Source: Campylobacteraceae bacterium
Lineage (GTDB): Bacteria; Campylobacterota; Campylobacteria; Campylobacterales; Sulfurovaceae
Length of the DNA: 12,546 bases
Assembly (NCBI GenBank): GCA_027031505.1
Contig: JALVQH010000220.1
Coordinates: forward strand, 1-12,546
Direction: 5' to 3'
Shown here: positions 7,312 through 12,546 of the stretch, in pieces
Numbering within the stretch: the first letter of the stretch is position 1
How the letters are laid out: every line of letters starts with the position of its first letter
Translations under genes and position numbers: made by a program
The notes under the pieces: generated by a model
The model's database searches: none
What the model saw: the letters and a program-made list of their open reading frames with translations, nothing else
Told to the model about the DNA's origin: nothing

Positions 7312-9511
7312 GCGTCTTGAGCAGTTGTTTACTCCGCGGCGACTCATCGAAGCACTCGAGCGCTACCGCAAGGAGCCCGAGGCGGCACAAGTCGAAGAGG
7401 CGATCCGCTCCGGTGCTTTCCTCTCGACACTTCAGCGGGGGTATGTCCCCGAGCCGATGCGGGGATTTGAGATCCCCAAGTCCAACGGAGAGATGCGCCA
7501 GATCGCGACGGCGACGACAGCGAGTAAGGTGATCCAGCGGGTGCTGGCCGATGCCCTCGTCGATGCGGTGACCCTGAATGACAAGAGCTATGCGTTTCGC
7601 CCGGGCAAAGGTCCCCTGCGGGCGGCCGGGCGTGCGCGGGATTTTTTGCATCGTCGAGGGTATACCCATGTCGCCAGGGCCGATGTCGATGATTTTTTCG
7701 ATACGATCAATCAGGAGAAACTCATCGCCATCCTCGAGAAGATCATCGTCGATCGGCGGATCGTAGTGCTCATCTCTCTGTTTCTCAAAAACGGTCTCCT
7801 CAAACACCACAAATGGATCGACAAATCCGCCGGCATCTATCAGGGCGATGTCCTCTCGCCGGTGCTGGCCAATCTCTATCTCCATACATTCGACACGACA
7901 TTGGAAGAGGCGGGGATCGACTTTGTCCGGTTTGCTGACGATATGGTGATGTTCGGACACAGCATGGATGAGGTGGAGCGTCACATGGCGTATGCGACCC
8001 GGGTGCTCGAGGCGCTCGATCTGCGCTTCGGGGAGGACAAAGGCTACCGGACGAGTGTGGTGAAAGGGTTTGAGTTTCTCGGGCTGCGGTTCCGGGGGGA
8101 GGAGATCCTGATGGACAACGACCGCCTCATGCGCAAACTCTCCACCCTCTCGAAAAAAACGAAAAAAATGGATCTTGCCGCTTCGATCGATTTTTTCAAT
8201 ACCTCCATCGCGGCACTGCGTCGCTATTACCTCAAAATCCTCAGCTCCATGGGGCAGCTTGCTCTCATCGAGGAGCATATCGATACGATCCTCATCCACA
8301 AAATCGCCTACGCCAAACAGCACAAGATCATCAACAACAAATCCCGGTTTGTCTCCCTGCTCGTGGAGCTCGAGAGTTGCGAGCCCTCGACACCGCGTGA
8401 ACGCAAAGAGCATGCCCGCACCCTCATCGCCCGTGCCTACGAGAGTATCGCGCTCAATCATCCCCTCGAAACTGCCGCCAAACGCGTACAGAAAAAAAAG
8501 GTCGATACTCTCCAGTCTCAGATCAAAAGCTCTGAGCTGATCCTCAATCGCTACGGACTCTATGTGAGTCTGAGTCGGGGCAAAGTGGTCGTCAAAGAGT
8601 ACGGCAAAGTGACCAGAAAGCTCCCCGTCAACTGGCTCACCCGCATCCTTGTCATGACCCCGGGAGCATCCCTCTCGACAGCACTGATCTACGAGTGTGC
8701 CCGCCGCCGGATTGATATCGACTTCATCGAGAAAAACACTCCAGTTGCGCAGATCCTCTACTATACAACAGTCAGTCATGAGCTCCATCAGAAACAGATG
8801 GCACTTCGGGATTCACCGAAGGGGCTGGCCATCGCCCGAGTGCTCGTCCGTGCCAAGATCAAAAACCAGATCAACCTGATCAAATACCACTACCGATACC
8901 GGACAGAAAACAAAAGGAAAGGAACCAAAAAACTCCAGAAATACATTGCCAGAATGGAAGATTATTACAAGCAGGCCAATCACGCTGCTGCGCTTGCGAA
9001 GCTCATGGGGTACGAAGGGGGAGCTGCGGTGGTGTATTGGCGGGCGTTCGGGATGCTGATCGGGCAGGAGGATTTCACCCGTCAGACGCAGAATGCTCCC
9101 GATGCGATCAATCAGGCACTCAACTACGGCTATGCGTTTCTCTACCATCGGATGCAGTCGGCTCTCGTGCGCAGCGGTCTCGATCTCTATCAGCCGTTCC
9201 TCCATGCTCCGCAGCCCAACAAGCCGACGCTGGTGTATGATATGATCGAGCCGCTGCGCCAGCCGGTGGTCGATCGTGAGATTATCTCGATCCTCAATCG
9301 CGGCACCGAGCTCCACACAGACAAGGGGCGCCTTACCAAACCGAGTGTCAAGGTGGTCACCGAAAACATCCAGGAGCGTCTCGCCACCCCGACCCGGTGG
9401 CGCAAGGGGAAGTATGCGATCACGACGATCATCGACGAGCAGGCGCTTGAACTGGCACATGTTATTCAGGGAATCAAAAGCCGATTCAAGCCCTTCGTGG
9501 TGCGTTACTGA
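7301..9511 (+). CDS. cas1: RT-Cas1 fusion: reverse transcriptase joined to the Cas1 integrase
   Basis: A 736-residue fusion that should copy RNA into DNA and integrate it as spacers with Cas2. The RT domain (about 50-290) shows the group II-intron-like motif order: YAFRPGKGPLRA; motif A ADVDDFFDTI (127-136); motif B' QGDVLSPVLANLYL (181-194); the catalytic box FADD (211-214, F in place of the common Y); and GFEFLGLRF. A helical linker or thumb follows. Cas1 begins near 410 with LILNRYGLYVSL and carries the three metal ligands: Glu572 in GYEGG, His635 in YQPFLH and Asp647 in LVYDMIEP. All catalytic residues of both halves appear intact. There is no Cas6 domain at the N-terminus, unlike the Cas6-RT-Cas1 of Marinomonas, so crRNA processing needs a Cas6 from elsewhere. 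It ends 447 bp before the array. Confidence 0.95.
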   Translation: MLTERLEQLFTPRRLIEALERYRKEPEAAQVEEAIRSGAFLSTLQRGYVPEPMRGFEIPKSNGEMRQIATATTASKVIQRVLADALVDAVTLNDKSYAFRPGKGPLRAAGRARDFLHRRGYTHVARADVDDFFDTINQEKLIAILEKIIVDRRIVVLISLFLKNGLLKHHKWIDKSAGIYQGDVLSPVLANLYLHTFDTTLEEAGIDFVRFADDMVMFGHSMDEVERHMAYATRVLEALDLRFGEDKGYRTSVVKGFEFLGLRFRGEEILMDNDRLMRKLSTLSKKTKKMDLAASIDFFNTSIAALRRYYLKILSSMGQLALIEEHIDTILIHKIAYAKQHKIINNKSRFVSLLVELESCEPSTPRERKEHARTLIARAYESIALNHPLETAAKRVQKKKVDTLQSQIKSSELILNRYGLYVSLSRGKVVVKEYGKVTRKLPVNWLTRILVMTPGASLSTALIYECARRRIDIDFIEKNTPVAQILYYTTVSHELHQKQMALRDSPKGLAIARVLVRAKIKNQINLIKYHYRYRTENKRKGTKKLQKYIARMEDYYKQANHAAALAKLMGYEGGAAVVYWRAFGMLIGQEDFTRQTQNAPDAINQALNYGYAFLYHRMQSALVRSGLDLYQPFLHAPQPNKPTLVYDMIEPLRQPVVDREIISILNRGTELHTDKGRLTKPSVKVVTENIQERLATPTRWRKGKYAITTIIDEQALELAHVIQGIKSRFKPFVVRY

Positions 9512-9584
9512 GCTTCCAAAACAATTTGCAAACTTTTTGCCAAAGTTTATTTTAAGTGAAAATCTTTCAAATAAATGATTTTAT

Positions 9585-9604
9585 GGGGATTTCCCCTTTT
9601 TTTT
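9585..9604 (+). terminator. Probable intrinsic terminator after RT-cas1
   Basis: GGGGA and TCCCC form a 4-5 bp stem with a 2-4 nt loop, followed directly by eight T residues (9597-9604). The stem is short but all-GC at its base and the T-tract is long. It lies 74 bp after the RT-cas1 stop and would separate the cas transcript from array transcription. Confidence 0.6.
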
Positions 9605-9636
9605 CTGTTTGGAAAAAAGTTTGCAAATTCCGCTCC

Positions 9637-9655
9637 GGAGGGGGAGGGGGTTTGG
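9637..9655 (+). other. G-rich tract, possible two-tier G-quadruplex
   Basis: GG-A-GGGGG-A-GGGGG-TTT-GG runs between the second and third leader elements, following CTCCGGAG, an 8-bp palindrome. It is isolated in an otherwise AT-rich leader. Quadruplex formation is only a possibility. Confidence 0.35.
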
Positions 9656-9745
9656 TTTGCAAACATTCAGTTTCAACTAAGCTTCAAGATACCATTTTAT
9701 GGCTACTCTGAAACTTAACAGATGCTGAAAGTTTGTAAATTGCCC

Positions 9746-9772
9746 CAAACCGATACCGGAACAAACGGTTTG
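9746..9772. repeat. Inverted repeat CAAACCG / CGGTTTG in the leader
   Basis: Perfect 7-bp arms at 9746-9752 and 9766-9772 with a 13-nt loop. The right arm overlaps the left half of one TTTGCAAA element, so this may be part of the same binding architecture. Confidence 0.5.
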
Positions 9773-9850
9773 CAAACTTTTTGAAAAAGCATGTATTCGA
9801 TAGAATGGGGGTTTGAATGGAATTTAAGAAAAAAACAAGCCCATTCATTA

Positions 9851-9856
9851 TATAGT
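9851..9856 (+). promoter_or_regulatory. Candidate -10 box for array transcription (TATAGT)
   Basis: TATAGT is one mismatch from TATAAT, in an AT-rich stretch about 100 bp before repeat 1. There is no good -35 at standard spacing. A second candidate, TAGAAT, is at 9801-9806. The last leader element (9863-9882) begins just downstream, where a bound protein could block or modulate initiation. Confidence 0.3.
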
Positions 9857-9891
9857 ACGGATGGCAATTTGCAAACTTTTTGTCCAAGCTC

Positions 9892-9911
9892 CTTAACATG
9901 GCATTGTTAAG
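9892..9911. repeat. Leader-proximal inverted repeat CTTAACA / TGTTAAG
   Basis: Perfect 7-bp arms with a 6-nt loop (TGGCAT), ending 47 bp before the first repeat. This is within the leader zone that often guides Cas1-Cas2 integration, so it may be a leader anchoring or host-factor site, or a hairpin in the pre-crRNA 5' region. Confidence 0.5.
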
Positions 9912-10218
9912 TAGGTAACAAAAAGTACTGAAATGGTCAAGTCTCCATCCTATGGGTTGTAGACAGACCAATGACCCGATTCAGGGGATTAAAACGCGTT
10001 CTCCTCGGCGCTGTATGCACCGATAATGATATGTAGACAGACCAATGACCCGATTCAGGGGATTAAAACCCAGTTTCTTTCCATGAGCCAATTGGATCAT
10101 AGATTTCGTAGACAGACCAATGACCCGATTCAGGGGATTAAAACGCTCGGTTGTTAACCGAGCAACATTCCCTGAAGGGGGGTAGACAGACCAATGACCC
10201 GATTCAGGGGATTAAAAC

Positions 10219-10255
10219 TTTTGAACGTCTTGTTCATTGTCTGCTCCTTTGTTTG
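10219..10255 (-). other. Spacer 4: antisense to a translation start (SD + ATG)
   Basis: Read on the minus strand it gives AAAGGAG, 6 nt, ATG, then codons for M-N-K-T-F-K. The CAT is at 10235-10237 and the Shine-Dalgarno complement CTCCTTT at 10244-10250. Spacer 22 reads a diverged version of the same site. Confidence 0.75.
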
Positions 10256-10825
10256 GTAGACAGACCAATGACCCGATTCAGGGGATTAAAACGCCCATAC
10301 TCCCCTTCACCATACCAATATTCAAAGGTAGACAGACCAATGACCCGATTCAGGGGATTAAAACAGAACCAACATTGGTTCTCCACCATGTTAAGCATAC
10401 AGCTCAGTAGACAGACCAATGACCCGATTCAGGGGATTAAAACGGTGGTCGCGCTGCCTACTCCATCAACGATTTTTTAAAATGTAGACAGACCAATGAC
10501 CCGATTCAGGGGATTAAAACAGGCTACTGCCTCTCGGACCAGGTCCTCAATGTCCGTAGACAGACCAATGACCCGATTCAGGGGATTAAAACTCTTTTCA
10601 CGCTCGAGTTCTGCGGCCTTGCTCCAATCTGTAGACAGACCAATGACCCGATTCAGGGGATTAAAACATCTCCCTTTTATCCATTTCATATTCGGCCTCT
10701 TCGAGGCACGTAGACAGACCAATGACCCGATTCAGGGGATTAAAACACCCCCACTGTCAGATCGCGAATCCGGGCACACCAACGATGTGTAGACAGACCA
10801 ATGACCCGATTCAGGGGATTAAAAC

Positions 10826-10862
10826 GTATGCTGAGGCTGTCAAGAGTGACAGCCTCAATTTT
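10826..10862 (+). other. Spacer 12: terminator-like hairpin
   Basis: TGAGGCTGTCA (10832-10842), loop AGAG, TGACAGCCTCA (10847-10857), then ATTTT. This is a perfect 11-bp stem with a 4-nt loop and a short T-run, the form of an intrinsic terminator in the crRNA sense. The spacer may derive from a transcript 3' end. Confidence 0.7.
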
Positions 10863-11193
10863 GTAGACAGACCAATGACCCGATTCAGGGGATTAAAACA
10901 CTATCATCCCTCCTATATTTTGAATTGGGAGCCAATGTAGACAGACCAATGACCCGATTCAGGGGATTAAAACATTCGAGCATCCGCTTGGCAATTGAAC
11001 GTATCATTGGTTGTAGACAGACCAATGACCCGATTCAGGGGATTAAAACCCATACTCTCCCTCGTCATAATAATATGCGAAGGCGTAGACAGACCAATGA
11101 CCCGATTCAGGGGATTAAAACGAGCCTCAAGAGGCGCACCCGCCTCTTTGAAGATCGTAGACAGACCAATGACCCGATTCAGGGGATTAAAAC

Positions 11194-11377
11194 GCAACAT
11201 AGATCTTCATGTTTTCTCCTTGTTTTTTGTAGACAGACCAATGACCCGATTCAGGGGATTAAAACCTTTTTTGTTTGCCATCATCTTCTCCTTGTTATTA
11301 ATCGTAGACAGACCAATGACCCGATTCAGGGGATTAAAACATGCCTTGTTTTCTGCCATAATGTCTCCTTTTTGTGA
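11194..11377 (-). other. Spacers 17-19: three adjacent spacers antisense to three different translation starts
   Basis: On the minus strand, spacer 17 (11194-11228) reads AAGGAG, 5 nt, ATG, then M-K-I-Y-V. Spacer 18 (11266-11303) reads AAGGAG, then two adjacent ATGs (3 and 6 nt away), giving M-A-N-K-K from the second. Spacer 19 (11341-11377) reads AAAGGAG, 5 nt, ATG, then M-A-E-N-K-A. The resulting crRNAs would pair across ribosome binding sites. Confidence 0.78.
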
Positions 11378-11563
11378 GTAGACAGACCAATGACCCGATT
11401 CAGGGGATTAAAACGTATTTGGTTCTCAATTCTGTGAGTGTCTTCATTGGGTAGACAGACCAATGACCCGATTCAGGGGATTAAAACCAGCTATCGTCTT
11501 CGTAATCCCCTCGCATCAATACGTACGTAGACAGACCAATGACCCGATTCAGGGGATTAAAAC

Positions 11564-11602
11564 TTCCTCAGACTTGAATGTCTTCTCAGCCATTGTCTAC
11601 TC
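11564..11602 (-). other. Spacer 22: antisense to a gene start homologous to that of spacer 4
   Basis: The minus strand reads GAG (edge of a Shine-Dalgarno), 6 nt, ATG, then M-A-E-K-T-F-K-S-E-E. GAGxAGACAATG and the following AAG-ACx-TTC-AAx codons match spacer 4 apart from one extra codon and third-position changes. Spacer 28 (12004-12040) reads K-S-E-E-T-Q-T-T-Q-T-V-E and may continue the same protein. Confidence 0.7.
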
Positions 11603-12546
11603 GTAGACAGACCAATGACCCGATTCAGGGGATTAAAACGCGGAAGGGCTCCTCATCCACTTTCACCCAATCGCCCCGGTAGACAGACCAATGACCCGAT
11701 TCAGGGGATTAAAACGAGCCGCATGCTTAGTTTCGGCTCGATTACTCTTTGTAGACAGACCAATGACCCGATTCAGGGGATTAAAACAAAGTATTCCGCC
11801 TCCCGACGGAATGCCTTGAGAGTAGACAGACCAATGACCCGATTCAGGGGATTAAAACGTTCTGGGACATTATGTCCCAAAACCATCTCTTTGGTGTAGA
11901 CAGACCAATGACCCGATTCAGGGGATTAAAACTCCTTATCGAGGATCTCAAATAGCTCCTCGATAGGTAGACAGACCAATGACCCGATTCAGGGGATTAA
12001 AACACTCAACCGTCTGAGTTGTTTGAGTCTCTTCAGACTTGTAGACAGACCAATGACCCGATTCAGGGGATTAAAACTCGCTAAGAATATCTTCCACCTT
12101 CTGTTCATATTCTTTGTAGACAGACCAATGACCCGATTCAGGGGATTAAAACACAATAAACTATTTGTTCATTATGGTTGCTACTACATCTTGTAGACAG
12201 ACCAATGACCCGATTCAGGGGATTAAAACACGCGTCCCTCATCTCCCTTTTGTCCATTTCATACTCGTAGACAGACCAATGACCCGATTCAGGGGATTAA
12301 AACTTTGCTCCAACCCTTGAAGCAACTCCATGGCTACAATGTAGACAGACCAATGACCCGATTCAGGGGATTAAAACTTGGTATTGACTACGCGAAAGTT
12401 CGCATAGTCTTCCAAGTAGACAGACCAATGACCCGATTCAGGGGATTAAAACGGATTAAATCCTCAATGTCCCAGAGAACCCGGCCTGTAGACAGACCAA
12501 TGACCCGATTCAGGGGATTAAAACGATGCCCCACAAGGGCATCGAC

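Larger units (their letters stand above)
9522..9888. repeat. Iteron-like family: six TTTGCAAA-centred elements in the leader
   Basis: The consensus is about GGCAATTTGCAAACTTTTTG. Plus-orientation copies: 9522-9541, 9766-9783 and 9863-9882; the first and last share CAATTTGCAAACTTTTTG exactly. Inverted copies: 9611-9630 (GGAAAAAAGTTTGCAAATTC) and 9727-9744 (one mismatch in the core, TTTGTAAA). A short symmetrical copy, GGTTTGCAAAC, is at 9654-9664. Core centres are spaced about 95, 36, 76, 37 and 99 bp. The core is an 8-bp palindrome, suggesting a dimeric DNA-binding protein, with a directional flank (A/T-rich CTTTTTG) that gives each copy an orientation. None was noticed elsewhere in the window. 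Confidence 0.8.
9512..9958 (+). promoter_or_regulatory. CRISPR leader and cas-array intergenic region, AT-rich, no gene seen
   Basis: 447 bp between the RT-cas1 stop and the first repeat, markedly AT-richer than the cas genes. It holds a probable terminator, about six TTTGCAAA-centred elements in both orientations, a G-rich tract, and two inverted repeats. A small open frame on the minus strand through its right half has no ribosome site or recognisable product. Leader identity rests on three points: position between cas1 and repeat 1, AT richness, and the repeat orientation, whose 3' end ATTAAAAC looks like the 8-nt type III crRNA handle. The array should therefore be transcribed rightward and new spacers should enter at 9959. 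Confidence 0.8.
9959..12546 (+). CRISPR. Type III CRISPR array, 35 repeats in view, continues past the right edge
   Basis: The 37-bp repeat begins GTAGACAGACCAATGACC and ends CAGGGGATTAAAAC. Repeats start at 9959, 10033, 10108, 10182, 10256, 10328, 10407, 10484, 10556, 10631, 10710, 10789, 10863, 10937, 11013, 11085, 11157, 11229, 11304, 11378, 11451, 11527, 11603, 11679, 11751, 11822, 11896, 11967, 12041, 12116, 12193, 12267, 12341, 12416 and 12488. All look identical on reading, with no decayed repeat in view. Complete spacers are 34-42 bp, mostly 35-39, which is typical of type III; the 35th is cut at 22 nt. The last 8 nt, ATTAAAAC, fit a type III crRNA handle, so transcription is rightward. 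The repeat is only weakly foldable (AAT/ATT and CCC/GGG around GATTCA), so a sequence-reading Cas6 is likely, but none is in the window. Confidence 0.99.

Noticed and set aside
7301..8400. Group II intron reverse transcriptase or retron
   Set aside because: The RT is fused in frame to a complete Cas1 and lies between cas2 and a CRISPR array; no intron RNA domains or maturase endonuclease region were seen.
7049..8788. A 579-codon open frame on the minus strand
   Set aside because: It is the antisense shadow of cas2 and RT-cas1, whose motifs are clear on the plus strand; the peptide has no recognisable domain. The same holds for minus 2864-4201.
9684..9971. A 95-codon minus-strand frame in the leader
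   Set aside because: No ribosome site, no recognisable motif, AT-driven composition, and it runs into the first repeat.
10444..10483. Spacer 7 as another antisense coding spacer
   Set aside because: All minus frames contain stops; the plus strand reads open (G-G-R-A-A-Y-S-I-N-D-F-L-K), so orientation is uncertain and it may be an exception to the antisense trend.
10151..11899. Open frames across the array (for example plus 10151-10480 and 10925-11377, minus 10477-10722) encoding a repeated peptide
   Set aside because: They are translations of the CRISPR repeat itself with spacers between; the periodic peptide is an artefact.
9959..12546. Array read leftward (repeat starting GTTTTAATCCCC)
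   Set aside because: The plus-strand 3' end ATTAAAAC suits a type III handle, and the AT-rich leader adjoins cas1 on the left. Leftward transcription is not fully excluded, and it would turn the antisense spacers into sense.
9959..12546. Open reading frames within spacers taken alone as proof of coding origin
   Set aside because: A random 37-mer has at least one open frame about nine times in ten, so only the synonymous pairs and the SD-ATG cases were counted as evidence.

Overview
The window holds one CRISPR-Cas locus with all genes on the + strand. It runs from the 3' part of cas10, through a type III-D-like effector operon (single-domain Cas7, Csx10, tandem Cas7-Cas7, a small unrecognised protein, a large TIGR03986-family RAMP protein), into an adaptation module (cas2 and an RT-Cas1 fusion). 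A ~450-bp AT-rich leader follows, then a CRISPR array with 35 apparently identical 37-bp repeats in view; the array continues past the right edge. The genes overlap or nearly touch (+4, +8, 1, +8, ~20, 3-bp gap, ~11 bp), so they look like one translationally coupled operon. It ends in a probable intrinsic terminator at 9585-9604.

Organism: a bacterium with strong AGGAGG-type ribosome binding sites and moderately GC-rich cas genes beside a much more AT-rich leader. Codon use would suit a mesophilic Proteobacterium or Campylobacterota, but nothing here fixes the taxon. No cas6, CARF/HEPN effector or ring nuclease is in view; any would lie outside, and the N-terminal half of Cas10 is also outside.

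How it should work (family knowledge): Cas10, the Cas7-type subunits and the Csx10 (Cas5-like) subunit assemble on a crRNA carrying an 8-nt ATTAAAAC 5' handle, bind complementary RNA, cut it with Cas7 aspartates, and make cyclic oligoadenylate with the Cas10 GGDD palm. RT-Cas1 with Cas2 adds spacers and should be able to start from RNA.

The most interesting content is in the spacers. (a) Four or five are antisense to bacterial-type translation starts (Shine-Dalgarno plus ATG plus a plausible N-terminus), three of them adjacent in the array. (b) At least four pairs read the same protein site from diverged sequences, mostly with synonymous changes, so the array has repeatedly sampled homologous sites from what looks like a small target pool. 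(c) Perfect hairpins of 7-11 bp occur in about eight of 35 spacers, far above my rough chance estimate, and one of them looks like an intrinsic terminator. Together these fit RNA-derived acquisition from a few transcripts, or from small structured RNA-phage genomes. That is inference and cannot be proved from this window. (d) The leader carries about six copies of a TTTGCAAA-centred element in both orientations, which I do not recognise.
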